From contig NZ_VTWS01000004.1 in the NCBI RefSeq assembly GCF_008727875.1, positions 558,001-622,000 on the forward strand: a DNA stretch of 64,000 nt, read 5' to 3'. Source of the DNA: Larkinella humicola (GTDB lineage: Bacteria; Bacteroidota; Bacteroidia; Cytophagales; Spirosomataceae). Below, piece after piece: positions 34,596 to 44,047 of this stretch (the stretch's first letter is position 1; every line of letters starts with the position of its first letter). Both the position numbers and the translations under genes were made by a program. The notes under the pieces were generated by a model, which saw nothing but the letters and a program-made list of their open reading frames with translations, did not search any database and was not told the DNA's origin.

Positions 34596-37500
34596 ATGAT
34601 CAGGAATTTGACTGTAACCTTTATCCATTTCTTGTTGTTTTTCGGATTGGTGTACACGAGCGCAATGGCGGATGGCGGAACTGAGCCATCGACCCGCCCG
34701 GCTTCAGCACCTAAAATCCCGGAACGCCAGCGTTACCTGGCCATTGTGGTTTTCAACTACGAAACCGACCCGTCGAAAGACGATGAAATAATCGAAAATG
34801 CGGGCCGGATGGGCTGTAATGCCGCCGAAATTTCCGTACACTGGGACAAGGTGTATCCCACCCGCAACAGCGCTCCCAACTGGCGGGTTGTCGATTCCCA
34901 CGTCAATACCGCGCTTCGGATGGGCATGAAGGTCGCCATCCGGGTTCACCTGGCCCGCGAACCGCAATCGCTCGGCGGGTTCTATTCCAATTCTGAAGCC
35001 ATGGTGGCCGCCGACAACACGGTCATGAATTTTGGGGGGGCTGTCCAGTTTAGTTTTGCCCACCAGCAAACGCTCGAACTCGCCAAAGATTTTGTCCGGC
35101 AGGTGGCGCAGCATTACCAGTATTTACAGGATCAGGATCAACTGCTGTTTATGTCGGCCACCGCTTCCCCAATTCAGGAAGCGGAATATTCGCCCCGGAA
35201 CCAACGCGGAGACTCGACCTACCCCATTCCCTTCGACTACAGTGAGCCCATGAAACAGGGATTCCGGCAGTGGTTGCAGGGGCGGTTTTCGCTGGATGCG
35301 TTGAACCGGCGCTGGGGAAGTGACTTCAGTCGCTGGGACGCGGTTACGCCAACGCCCTACAACCAGAGTGACCCCTACATCTCGTTCGGCCGCGGGCGTT
35401 GGGGGGAAGACTGGTACGTTTTCCGCCACCTGATGCTGAAGCGGTTTCTGGATGAAACGACGCGAACCATCAAAGAAGTCAACGGATCGATTCAGGTGGT
35501 TAACCAGCATGGTTGCGTCTGGGATCGCCAGAGTGGGTTGCGGTCGACGTTCGCTTTCAAAAACCTGGGTCAAAACTCGGACGGTCTTAAAATCAACGAT
35601 GGACCCGACTACAACCACCGTTTTTCGATCGATGTGGCCCGGAGCAATGTTCGGCCGGGCGCCTGGATTTGTAATGAAGTGGATGGCATGTACCAGGCCA
35701 GTGTGCCGGTTTCGCGTTTCTACGACCAGGTGGCCGAAAGTTTCGAGCACGGTGCCCGACTGGTTACGCTCGCTAACTTTGCGGGCTGGGACGCCCGTCC
35801 CGCGCTGAACCAGGTGATTCAGCAGGTCGTAAGCCGGGGGTTGCTCACGCAGCCGGTTACGCAGGTACAACCCGCCAGCAGCACCAGCTACAAATTGTCA
35901 TCGATGGTCAGAGATGATGTCTCCGACCCCGAGGGCCGCGCCGGTGACCAGTGGTCGAGGCAATATTTTCAGAACGGACGCCGGGCCGTTAACATCACCA
36001 TCAACGAAGACTGGCTGGAAGACAATGCCAACCAGGATCCGCGCGTTCGGCAGACCATTCCGAACCAGACGGCCTACGTGGAAAAACCGTTTGAATTCAG
36101 CATTCCCCCGTCCACCTTCGAAGATCCCGACGGTTCCATCACCAAAGTAGAGGTTACCTCCGGCTTGCCGGCTCTGGGGCTGTCGGCCAACGGCGTCACG
36201 ATTTCGGGAACGCCCAACGGGACCGGCACGATCACGGTGACGGTTCGGGCCGTTGACAATAAAAATTCGCCGGTAACGACGCAGTTCCAGATTACCGTGC
36301 AGGGGCCGAATGCTAACCAGGCACCGGTGGTTTCGCAACCGATTCAGGATCGTACGGCACTCGTTGGGCTGGAGTATTCGTTCCGGATCCCGGACGAAAC
36401 ATTTAAAGACCCGGATGGACGGATAGTCAGTGTCAATGCTTCGGATCTGCCGGGCGGACTGTCCTACAACGCCGAAACGCTGACGATCAGCGGCAAACCG
36501 ACTAACGAAGGCGTTTCCACCATTACTCTCAAGGCCACCGACGACAAAGGAACCAGCGTTTCGACGAGTTTCAAACTGACGGTTACCAAACAGGACGACG
36601 TCAACAAAGCACCGGTGGTCAGCAGAACCATTCCGGCCCAGACAGCCACCGTCGGCCAGAGTTTCAGCTACACCATTCCAAACGAAACCTTCACCGATCC
36701 GGACGGCCAGATTACGAGCCTGGAAGTGTCGGGCCTGACCAATGGCTTCACGTATGAAGCCGATAGCCGGACCATCAGGGGAACACCGGTTACGGCCGGT
36801 ACGGTTACGGTGAAAGTAAAAGCCAACGATAACAAGGGCGCCAGTGTGACGACCGAATTCCGGCTGACCATCAACAACGGCAGCTCCACGTCCCAACTGG
36901 TGATTCTGGAGCCAACCATGGATTGCGTGACCGGTGAAATCAAATTCCGTACGAGTGGGGGCGATGGCACGGCGGTTGAGTTCCGGGCGGCCGGTATTAC
37001 GGAATGGACGGGCAACAGCACTTTCACCGTAGCCCCCTGGCTCCGGAATGGCTCGACCCTCGATATTCAGGCCCGGCAGAGTGGTAAAGAAGTGAGATTT
37101 ACCTACACAACGCCTTGCAAAGGCTATGAGCCGCCAACGGTTGCCAAACCGATGAGCGATCAGTCGTATCCGATTGGCCAGTTTCTGATTCTGAAAATTC
37201 CGGCGGAAACCTTCCAGACCTCAACAACCGTCGTGATGGCGGCCAGTGCTTTACCCGAAGGGCTGGCGTTTGATAGAAACACCCGGGCCATTTCGGGCAC
37301 TCCAACCAAAGCCGGTGCAACCACCGTTACCATTACGGTTACCGATGAGCGGGGTGGCAAGGCCGAAGATGCCTTTGTGATCACCATTCGGGAGAATGCC
37401 TCTCAGCCCCTGGTGATGATTGCACCCACCCTGAACTGCCAGACGGGTAGAATCACCCTTCGCACCGAAGGCGGCAACGGGAGCGCCCTGACCTACTCGA

Positions 37501-40500
37501 TCCCGGGTTTTGCCGACTGGAACACCAACCCGACGTTTACGCTTGCGGCTAATCAATTGAGCGGAACGGAACTCCGGTTACTGGCTCGCCAGGGCGACCG
37601 CGAAGTGAGTTACACCTACACGACGACCTGTTCGCCACCGGGTTCGTCGACGCTGGCCGACCAGACCATTTTCGTGGGGGAAGCGTATTCGTACGCCCTG
37701 CCTGATCCCGGTGCCGGTGTTAGCTATGTCGTTACTGGACTGCCCGATGGGTTGACGTACAATACGGCAACCCGGATTATCTCCGGGTCGCCTGCAAAAA
37801 CCGGTGCTACACGGCTGATCATTAAGGCTACGGATGACAAAGGGAGCGAAATTGGTTCGCTGGCGTTCAATCTGCTGGTCATTGCCCGACCAACCAATCC
37901 GACGAATGGCAGTTTTGAAGGCTATCTGGATGTGGTGAACTGTGCGAACATTGCGGGCTGGGTGTGGGATGCCAATCTGCCTAATACGCCCCTGACGATT
38001 GAGTTTCTGGTCGGTAGCACGCTGGAATCCGCCAAACTGGTCGGAACCACGGTTGCCGGCCTGTTCCGCCAGGATTTGAAAGACAGTGGCAAAGGCAACG
38101 GCAGTCACGGCTATCGCTGGGATGTGCCGGAGGACCTGAAGAATAACCAGACCTACTCGATCTGGGCCCGGGTTCAGGGAACGACCTATTTGCTGAAAGG
38201 CTCACCCAAGACCCTGACCTGCAGTGGTACGTCAACACCGAACACCCCAACGGACCCATCGACCAATCAACCACCGGTACCACCAAGTCTGTCGACCTTA
38301 ACCGCTGCGGCTAATGTGGCTTACCTGACGATTTTGCCGGTATTCATCGACGCGGGACCGCTGACGTATGAATTGACGGGAATCCCCGCGGGGTTACAAT
38401 TTGATCGCCTGACCCGGGGATTTGGTGGAACACCGACAACTCCGGGAGTTTACAAGCTGACGTATACAGCAACGGATAGCCAGAGTGCCAAAACCAGCAT
38501 TGAGATTACGCTGACGGTTACCGGTTCGGGTGTAACCCCACCCACTACGCCAACGACCCCAACCACACCAACGAACCCCGTGAGTGGTAATTTCGAAGGT
38601 TTTCTGGATGTGGTAAGCTGTGCCAGCATCGCGGGCTGGGTGTGGGATGCCAATCTGCCTAATACGCCCCTGACGATCGAGTTCCTGGTGGGCAGCACGC
38701 TGGAGTCGGCCAAGCTGGTTGGCACCACGGTTGCCGGCCTGTTCCGTCAGGATTTGAAAGACAAAGGAAAGGGCAACGGCAGCCACGGGTATCTCTGGAA
38801 TACGACCGATGAACTGAAGAACAACCAGACCTATTCGATCTGGGGCCGGATTCAGGGAACAACCTATTTGCTGAAAGGCTCCCCCAAAACCTTGACCTGT
38901 GCCGGTAGTCCGACCACGCCATCGACTCCCACCACGCCGGGGACGAATCAACCCCCGGTGGCGCCGACTCTGTCGAGTTTAACGGCCACCGCCAATACCG
39001 CTTACTTAACGCAATTGCCGGGTTTTACCGATCCTGAGGGAAGCGCACTAACCTATACGCTGAGCGGTCAACCGACGGGCCTGGCATTCGATGTGAACAG
39101 CCGGGGGCTGAGTGGCACCCCGACCACCCCCGGCAGCTACAAACTGACCTACACGGCTACCGATAATCAGAATGCCAAAACCAGCATCGAGATCTCGCTG
39201 ACGGTTAATGCAGCCTCCACGACACCACCAACGCCGACGACGCCAACCAGCCCGGTGAGCGGGAACTTTGAAGGCTATCTGGATCTGGTGAGTTGTCAGA
39301 ACATTTCCGGCTGGGTTTGGGACGCCAACCGCCCCAATACGCCCCTGGTTCTTGAATTTCTGGTGGGCAGCACACTGGAATCTGCCAAACTGGTGGGGAC
39401 CACCGAAGCCAGCGTATTCCGTCAGGATTTGAAAGACAGTGGCAAAGGCAATGGCAGCCACGGGTATCTCTGGAATACGGCCGACGAACTGAAGAACAAC
39501 CAGACCTACTCGGTTTGGGCGCGGGTTCAGGGAACCACGTATCTGCTGAAAGGCTCGCCCAAGACGCTGACCTGCACCGGCAACACCACGCCGACCACGC
39601 CGACTACCAATCAGCCTCCGGTGGCACCAGCTCCGTTGAGTTTGACGGCCACGGTTGCGGTTGCTTACTTAACGCAACTGCCGGTTTTCACCGATCCCGA
39701 GGGAAACACGCTGACCTATGCGCTGAGCGGCCAACCGGCTGGATTGTCGTTCGATGTGAACAGCCGGGGCCTGAGCGGTACGCCAACGACCGCCGGCAGC
39801 TACAAACTGACCTACACGGCTACCGATGCGCAGAACGCCAAAACCAGCATCGAAATCACGCTGACGGTCAATCCGGCCGCCACCACGCCCACCACCCCGA
39901 CCAGCCCGGCGCTGGTTGTGCTGGCACCGGACTACGATTGCCAGACCGGCCGAATTACCTTCCGCACCAGCGGGGGTGACAACACGCTGATCGAATACCG
40001 GGCCGTTGGTGTGACCGACTGGACGACGACCTCGACCCATACGCTTTACCTCACCATGCGGAAGGGAAGCACGTTCGATATTGAAGCCCGGCAAAGCCAG
40101 AAGGTGGTGAAATACACCTATACAACGGCCTGCGCTGACGGCAAAAGCCCCATCAGCGACCAGATCATCACCAAAGGGCTGTTCCACACCTTTACGCTGC
40201 CGGAAGCCGGTGCCGGGGTTCAGCTTGAGGTGACCGGTTTACCGGATGGCATTACTTACAACGCGGCCAACCGGACCTCCAGCGGAAAACCGCAAACGGC
40301 CGGAGAGTACATCGTAACGGTGAAAAGCACGGGTCCCGACCAGAAAAGCAGCAGCATTACGTTCAAGCTCACGGTTCGGGAGCCTCAGTTAACGGTTCAG
40401 TTGATGAAGGCCGGCAACGCAGCGTCCCGCCAGGTTATTCAGGAGTTGCTCAACAACAGCTCGATCGGGATTGCCAATTTGCCGGACCGGGTCAATTTCT

Positions 40501-41033
40501 TCTGCACCTCGAACGTGCCGGTGGGCAGTATTTCCTTCGAATTGACCGGTACCTCGCAGAACAACTACGTTGATAACCAGTCACCGTTTGGCCTGTTCGG
40601 CGACGACGACGGTTTCAAACCACAGACCGGCGCGTATGTGCTTCGGCTGGCGGCTTTCACGGGAGCCAATGGCAGTGGGGAAACGATTATCACCAAAAAC
40701 ATCGCCTTCTCGTTCGTACCGGGCGGTGGCCGGATCGCCGTTCAGAGCATCACCGACAATGCCGAAACTGACGGTGACGCGTGGCTGGTGTATCCCAACC
40801 CGGTTCGGGAAGAAATCAACCTGACCCTGCCGTCTTCTACGCCAACTCCTTACCGGTTTTCGCTTTCGTCAACAACCGGAAATCAGTGGGAATTGCAGGA
40901 CAACACGATCAATACCGTCCAGCGCAAGGCCGTTCTCAACGTTAAAACCCTGCAACTGCCGACCGGTTTGTACTTCCTCCGGGTCGACAATGGCGAGGGA
41001 GTGTTGAAAGTGATCAAGGTGTTGAAGCAATAG
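34596..41033 (+). CDS. giant T9SS type A surface protein with TIM-barrel-like head and Ig-like repeats
   Basis: The 2145-residue protein has a signal peptide (1-25). Residues about 45-420 resemble a glycoside-hydrolase TIM barrel of the GH42/beta-galactosidase type (CNAAEISVHWDKVYPTRN, LLFMSATASPIQEAEYSP, WICNEVDGMYQ). Nine Ig/cadherin-like units with PDGSI, ITVTVRA and SGTP motifs follow. Interleaved are three copies of a Cys-ended domain near residues 1106, 1332 and 1557 (FEGYLDVVNC, GWVWDAN, GTTYLLKGSPKTLTC) and three copies of a LxxLAPDYDCQTGRITF domain. The end (AWLVYPNPVREEINLTL, LPTGLYFLRVDNG) is a T9SS type A sorting signal. It is probably a cell-surface adhesin or glycan-binding enzyme. 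A bidirectional terminator follows. Confidence 0.88.
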   Translation: MIRNLTVTFIHFLLFFGLVYTSAMADGGTEPSTRPASAPKIPERQRYLAIVVFNYETDPSKDDEIIENAGRMGCNAAEISVHWDKVYPTRNSAPNWRVVDSHVNTALRMGMKVAIRVHLAREPQSLGGFYSNSEAMVAADNTVMNFGGAVQFSFAHQQTLELAKDFVRQVAQHYQYLQDQDQLLFMSATASPIQEAEYSPRNQRGDSTYPIPFDYSEPMKQGFRQWLQGRFSLDALNRRWGSDFSRWDAVTPTPYNQSDPYISFGRGRWGEDWYVFRHLMLKRFLDETTRTIKEVNGSIQVVNQHGCVWDRQSGLRSTFAFKNLGQNSDGLKINDGPDYNHRFSIDVARSNVRPGAWICNEVDGMYQASVPVSRFYDQVAESFEHGARLVTLANFAGWDARPALNQVIQQVVSRGLLTQPVTQVQPASSTSYKLSSMVRDDVSDPEGRAGDQWSRQYFQNGRRAVNITINEDWLEDNANQDPRVRQTIPNQTAYVEKPFEFSIPPSTFEDPDGSITKVEVTSGLPALGLSANGVTISGTPNGTGTITVTVRAVDNKNSPVTTQFQITVQGPNANQAPVVSQPIQDRTALVGLEYSFRIPDETFKDPDGRIVSVNASDLPGGLSYNAETLTISGKPTNEGVSTITLKATDDKGTSVSTSFKLTVTKQDDVNKAPVVSRTIPAQTATVGQSFSYTIPNETFTDPDGQITSLEVSGLTNGFTYEADSRTIRGTPVTAGTVTVKVKANDNKGASVTTEFRLTINNGSSTSQLVILEPTMDCVTGEIKFRTSGGDGTAVEFRAAGITEWTGNSTFTVAPWLRNGSTLDIQARQSGKEVRFTYTTPCKGYEPPTVAKPMSDQSYPIGQFLILKIPAETFQTSTTVVMAASALPEGLAFDRNTRAISGTPTKAGATTVTITVTDERGGKAEDAFVITIRENASQPLVMIAPTLNCQTGRITLRTEGGNGSALTYSIPGFADWNTNPTFTLAANQLSGTELRLLARQGDREVSYTYTTTCSPPGSSTLADQTIFVGEAYSYALPDPGAGVSYVVTGLPDGLTYNTATRIISGSPAKTGATRLIIKATDDKGSEIGSLAFNLLVIARPTNPTNGSFEGYLDVVNCANIAGWVWDANLPNTPLTIEFLVGSTLESAKLVGTTVAGLFRQDLKDSGKGNGSHGYRWDVPEDLKNNQTYSIWARVQGTTYLLKGSPKTLTCSGTSTPNTPTDPSTNQPPVPPSLSTLTAAANVAYLTILPVFIDAGPLTYELTGIPAGLQFDRLTRGFGGTPTTPGVYKLTYTATDSQSAKTSIEITLTVTGSGVTPPTTPTTPTTPTNPVSGNFEGFLDVVSCASIAGWVWDANLPNTPLTIEFLVGSTLESAKLVGTTVAGLFRQDLKDKGKGNGSHGYLWNTTDELKNNQTYSIWGRIQGTTYLLKGSPKTLTCAGSPTTPSTPTTPGTNQPPVAPTLSSLTATANTAYLTQLPGFTDPEGSALTYTLSGQPTGLAFDVNSRGLSGTPTTPGSYKLTYTATDNQNAKTSIEISLTVNAASTTPPTPTTPTSPVSGNFEGYLDLVSCQNISGWVWDANRPNTPLVLEFLVGSTLESAKLVGTTEASVFRQDLKDSGKGNGSHGYLWNTADELKNNQTYSVWARVQGTTYLLKGSPKTLTCTGNTTPTTPTTNQPPVAPAPLSLTATVAVAYLTQLPVFTDPEGNTLTYALSGQPAGLSFDVNSRGLSGTPTTAGSYKLTYTATDAQNAKTSIEITLTVNPAATTPTTPTSPALVVLAPDYDCQTGRITFRTSGGDNTLIEYRAVGVTDWTTTSTHTLYLTMRKGSTFDIEARQSQKVVKYTYTTACADGKSPISDQIITKGLFHTFTLPEAGAGVQLEVTGLPDGITYNAANRTSSGKPQTAGEYIVTVKSTGPDQKSSSITFKLTVREPQLTVQLMKAGNAASRQVIQELLNNSSIGIANLPDRVNFFCTSNVPVGSISFELTGTSQNNYVDNQSPFGLFGDDDGFKPQTGAYVLRLAAFTGANGSGETIITKNIAFSFVPGGGRIAVQSITDNAETDGDAWLVYPNPVREEINLTLPSSTPTPYRFSLSSTTGNQWELQDNTINTVQRKAVLNVKTLQLPTGLYFLRVDNGEGVLKVIKVLKQ
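37911..39575 (+). repeat. three 312-base domain repeats within the surface protein
   Basis: Copies at 37911-38222, 38589-38900 and 39264-39575 are each exactly 312 bases (104 residues), spaced by 675-678 bases with an Ig-like unit between. Copies 1 and 2 share a 47-base identical stretch around GWVWDANLPNTPL. Each ends in a TC pair after KGSPKTL. The duplication looks recent or kept similar by recombination. Confidence 0.8.
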
Positions 41034-41083
41034 GTTCAGAGGCAAGACGATAGACCTGAGAGAAAAGATTACAAACCAAAAAA

Positions 41084-41101
41084 GCGACGGATGTCCGTCG
41101 C
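41084..41101. terminator. bidirectional intrinsic terminator
   Basis: The core stem GCGACGGA (41084-41091) with TCCGTCGC (41094-41101) is extended by AAAAAA on the left and TTTTTT on the right, so it can end transcription of the convergent genes from both sides. It lies 51 bases after the surface-protein stop and 30 before the kinase stop. Confidence 0.8.
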
Positions 41102-41130
41102 TTTTTTGGTTTTTCCAGTAAAAGACTGCC

Positions 41131-41997
41131 TTATTTACCAGACAGTAACGACTCGGCATCCTGGTGGTAGAGCGTCAGCCCGGCGATGGGTGTTTCCAGA
41201 ATGTGCCGAACGCTCAGGCCTTTGTCATTGGCCACCTGCCGCAGAATATCACTGTAATAGAAGGCCACCGAGCCGACGAAATGGATCGGCAGGTTTTTGG
41301 CATCGGCAAATTTGCGGATGTAGGTATCGAAAAACAGGCTGAAGGCGTCGTAGACCATCTGATACGCGACCGGATGGCTCCGGTTGTCGAACAGAAATTT
41401 GGAGAAAGACGCAAAATACCGGTTTGGAAAAGGCTGTTTATAGGCATGATCCAACACCGTTAACCGGTCGACTTTGGGGTAACGTTTCCGGAATTTCTCC
41501 GCTAATTCCGGCGGGAGCTGGTCGTGGAGATACCGAACCACCAGCGTTTTGCCCAGATAGCCGCCACTGCCTTCGTCGCCCAGCCAGAAGGCCAACGAAC
41601 CGCTCAGTTGCACAATGTCGCGGCCGTCGTAGAGGCAGGCATTGGAGCCGGTTCCCAGAATGCAGGCAATCCCGGCGTTGTGGTGGCACAGGGCACGGGC
41701 CGCTCCCAGCAAATCGCTGCTGACCTGGACGTTCTGTGCATCCGGAAAAACCGCCCGAATGGCCTTCTCGACCACCCCGCACGATTCTTCGCTGTTGCAA
41801 CCGGTTCCGTAATAAAAAACGTCCGTCACCGTTTCTTGAATGGTTGGTAACAAACTGGTTTGCAGTTCGGCAGCGATGGCAGCACTGTCCTGGTAATAGG
41901 GATTGAACCCAATGGTGCGGGCCTGGTCTACCCGGCCGGTGGTGTCGATGGTTCGCCAATCGGTTTTGGTGGAGCCGCTGTCTGCGATGAGTATCAT
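41131..41997 (-). CDS. N-acetylglucosamine kinase-like protein (BadF/BadG family)
   Basis: The 288-residue protein has the ASKHA ATPase fold: phosphate-1 loop LIADSGSTKTDWRTID at the N-terminus, phosphate-2 loop ILGTGSNACLYDG near residue 110 and the GDEGSGGYLGK motif near 135. This fits BadF/BadG/BcrA/BcrD ATPases and bacterial N-acetylglucosamine or N-acetylmuramate kinases. In Bacteroidota it may recycle cell wall sugars; the substrate is inferred. It starts at ATG 41995-41997 and lies next to the b5-like gene with a 21-base gap. Confidence 0.82.
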   Translation of the reverse strand: MILIADSGSTKTDWRTIDTTGRVDQARTIGFNPYYQDSAAIAAELQTSLLPTIQETVTDVFYYGTGCNSEESCGVVEKAIRAVFPDAQNVQVSSDLLGAARALCHHNAGIACILGTGSNACLYDGRDIVQLSGSLAFWLGDEGSGGYLGKTLVVRYLHDQLPPELAEKFRKRYPKVDRLTVLDHAYKQPFPNRYFASFSKFLFDNRSHPVAYQMVYDAFSLFFDTYIRKFADAKNLPIHFVGSVAFYYSDILRQVANDKGLSVRHILETPIAGLTLYHQDAESLLSGK

Positions 41998-42018
41998 ATT
42001 CGGACTGTGAGTTGCTGG

Positions 42019-42273
42019 TTAACTGATTAATTTTCCGACCGGTTTGAAACGCCCAAACACCCATTCGCCGTGGGGCGCATCGGGCAGTTCGTCGGTGAGA
42101 TCCTGGCCGGCCCAATGTTCATAATGTTTTCCGTTTCGCCAGAGTCGGCTTGGTGATACATCGTAAATAATGCCCTGGTACGCACACCAGATTTCGTCGC
42201 GGTCGGAGCCGTTTCGGAGCGCGAGTTGCGAGCGGGTGTATTCTTTCAGCGTATCCTCTTTGCCAACATTCAT
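42019..42273 (-). CDS. cytochrome b5-like heme/steroid-binding domain protein
   Basis: This 84-residue protein is a single domain. YTRSQLALRNGSDRDEIWC, IIYDVSPSRLW, HYEHWAGQDLTDEL and DAPHG correspond to the cytochrome b5 fold with an axial His in HYEHWAG and a second possible His in PHG. There is no signal peptide or membrane segment, so it is cytoplasmic. A partner oxidase is not evident nearby. The start is ATG 42271-42273 and the next minus-strand gene begins 22 bases after its stop. Confidence 0.8.
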   Translation of the reverse strand: MNVGKEDTLKEYTRSQLALRNGSDRDEIWCAYQGIIYDVSPSRLWRNGKHYEHWAGQDLTDELPDAPHGEWVFGRFKPVGKLIS

Positions 42274-42401
42274 GGACTTATCAACAGTTCAGTCGGCAAA
42301 AATGCAACTTTACCGAGAAGTTTATACAGGGATTTCGTAAAAACACTTAACTTTAACCGCTTACTAATGAACACAGTCGCGTCTTTAAATTTTTACGTTT
42401 T

Positions 42402-42848
42402 ATGAAAAAAACTACACCAATCGCCTTTGTTGCCGTGTTGACCTTGTTTGCGGTTTTAACCGGCTGCAACAAAGACAAGACGACCCCGCTTTCGGACCGG
42501 ATCAAGAAAAACTGGACGGCGCAAAAAGTGGAGGAAAACAACGTGGTGGTTTATACCAAAGGCGGAACCAGCAATGTCAAGCCGGGCTATTCGCAATATT
42601 CACTGGATTTGAGCAATCCACCCACCGTGGTGATCAAACAGGTCGATGGGTTTACATCGACCGGGCAATACGAATTGCAGGGCGATACCAAGCTCATTCT
42701 GAAGAGCCTGAGCCCGGCACCGACCGATGGGCCAACCATTGAATTCAACATCGGCACGGCTACTGAAACCTCCCTGGAACTGACCCGGACAACGGCAGAC
42801 CGCAAAACCGGCGGCACCACCAACAAATATACCCTGGCCAATCCATAG
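42402..42848 (+). CDS. lipocalin-like lipoprotein, function unknown
   Basis: The 148-residue product opens MKKTTPIAFVAVLTLFAVLTGC, a lipoprotein signal with acylated Cys at residue 22. The mature part begins TPLSDRIKKNWTAQKVEENN and consists of regular beta strands with LSDRIKKNWTA, QYELQGDTKLILKS and TSLELTRTT; this pattern matches lipocalin-like domains of Bacteroidota lipoproteins. A strong terminator follows 50 bases after the stop. It is divergent from the b5-like gene. Confidence 0.7.
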   Translation: MKKTTPIAFVAVLTLFAVLTGCNKDKTTPLSDRIKKNWTAQKVEENNVVVYTKGGTSNVKPGYSQYSLDLSNPPTVVIKQVDGFTSTGQYELQGDTKLILKSLSPAPTDGPTIEFNIGTATETSLELTRTTADRKTGGTTNKYTLANP

Positions 42849-42890
42849 ATCTGTCCGGTTCCGGGTTGGGATCAACCGGGAATTGCGCCG

Positions 42891-42898
42891 TATATTTC
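42891..42898 (+). promoter_or_regulatory. candidate thiL -7 box (TATATTTC)
   Basis: TATATTTC is one mismatch from TAnnTTTG; a TTG at 42866-42868 lies 22 bases upstream, close to the Bacteroidota spacing. If used, the thiL leader would consist mainly of the hairpin at 42899-42921. Confidence 0.35.
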
Positions 42899-42927
42899 GC
42901 CGTTTTCGAACCGAAAGCGGCTTTTTT
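42899..42927 (+). terminator. intrinsic terminator (or thiL leader hairpin)
   Basis: A 10-bp stem (GCCGTTTTCG at 42899-42908, CGAAAGCGGC at 42912-42921, one G-U pair) with a three-base loop is followed by TTTTTT at 42922-42927. It lies 50 bases after the lipoprotein stop and ends 14 bases before the thiL ATG. Confidence 0.75.
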
Positions 42928-42941
42928 GCTTTAGTATCAGT

Positions 42942-43976
42942 ATGAATACACGAACCGAACTGGATTCTCTGGGCGAAATTGCCCTGATCGATCGCATCAA
43001 CCGGGCGTTTGGCCAAACTTCCCAACCCGAAACCGTACGCGGTATTGGCGACGATGCCGCCGTGATCGATACCGGTGGGCCGGACTACCTGCTCCTTTCC
43101 ACCGACATGCTGCTGGAAGGCGTTCACTTCGATCTGGCCTATACGCCCCTGAAACACCTGGGATTCAAAGCCGTTGCGGTCAACGTCTCCGACATTGCCG
43201 CCATGAACGGAATTCCTCTGCAAATTACGGTGAGCGTGGCCCTCAGCAACCGGTTTTCGGTCGAAGCTGTAGAGGAGTTGTACGAAGGGATCAAAGCCGC
43301 CTGCGAAGCTTATCAGGTCGATTTGATTGGGGGCGATACCACGTCTTCGCGTTCGGGACTGGTTATTTCAGTAACCGTCACGGGCCGCGTAGAACGGGAT
43401 AAAATCACGTACCGCAACACCGCCCAGCCCAACGACGTCATCTGCGTGACGGGCGATCTGGGAGCGGCTTTCTGCGGATTGCAACTGCTGGAACGGGAAA
43501 AACAGGTTTTTCTGGCGGATCCCACCATGCAGCCCGAAATCAGCGAAGACAGATCGTATGTGCTGGAACGCCAGCTTCGGCCTTCCGCGCGCACCGACAT
43601 TGTGTATGAACTCCGGGATCTGGGCATCGTGCCAACGGCGATGATTGACGTGTCGGATGGCCTGGCGTCGGAATTGATTCACATCTGCACGCAATCCAAA
43701 ACCGGGGCGGTTATTTTCGACGAAAACCTGCCGATCGACGATGTGACGTATTTGGCCGCTACCGAACTGAACATCAGCCCCATCACGGCGGCTTTAAATG
43801 GTGGAGAAGACTACGAACTGCTGTTTACGATCCGTCCTCAGGAGTTCGAGAAACTAAAAAACCACGCCCGCATCACGCCCATCGGCTACCTCACCGACAA
43901 ACCGGAATCGATTCTGCTGGCCACCAAAGCGGGGCAATATACGCAGATCAAGGCGCAGGGATGGAAACATTTTTAG
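42942..43976 (+). CDS. thiL: thiamine-phosphate kinase
   Basis: The 344-residue protein phosphorylates thiamine monophosphate to the active diphosphate with ATP. It belongs to the PurM-like ATPase group: GIGDDAAVIDT near residue 35, LLLSTDMLLEGVHFDL near 50, VNVSDIAAMNGIPLQ near 82, DLIGGDTTSSRSGL near 125 and DVSDGLASELIHI near 235. The GEDYELLFT motif near 290 is diagnostic of ThiL. The start is ATG 42942; no Shine-Dalgarno is seen. It is convergent with the guanylyltransferase; a perfect 19-bp hairpin separates them. No TPP riboswitch was found upstream. Confidence 0.95.
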   Translation: MNTRTELDSLGEIALIDRINRAFGQTSQPETVRGIGDDAAVIDTGGPDYLLLSTDMLLEGVHFDLAYTPLKHLGFKAVAVNVSDIAAMNGIPLQITVSVALSNRFSVEAVEELYEGIKAACEAYQVDLIGGDTTSSRSGLVISVTVTGRVERDKITYRNTAQPNDVICVTGDLGAAFCGLQLLEREKQVFLADPTMQPEISEDRSYVLERQLRPSARTDIVYELRDLGIVPTAMIDVSDGLASELIHICTQSKTGAVIFDENLPIDDVTYLAATELNISPITAALNGGEDYELLFTIRPQEFEKLKNHARITPIGYLTDKPESILLATKAGQYTQIKAQGWKHF

Positions 43977-43979
43977 TAG

Positions 43980-44033
43980 GGAATGATGAACGATGAATTA
44001 CGTGCGTTAGCCCCATTCATCGTTCATCATTCC
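43980..44033. repeat. perfect 19-bp inverted repeat (ATGATGAACGATGAAT hairpin family)
   Basis: Arms at 43980-43998 and 44015-44033 are exact reverse complements around a 16-base loop. They lie in the 71-base gap between convergent thiL and the guanylyltransferase. The arm GGAATGATGAACGATGAAT resembles those at 8577-8673 and 50539-50600. It probably serves as a shared transcript end. Confidence 0.8.
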
Positions 44034-44047
44034 TAATTCATCACTCC

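Noticed and set aside
42849-42941. TPP riboswitch before thiL
   Set aside because: The gap is too short and lacks the conserved thi-box elements; only a terminator-like hairpin is present.
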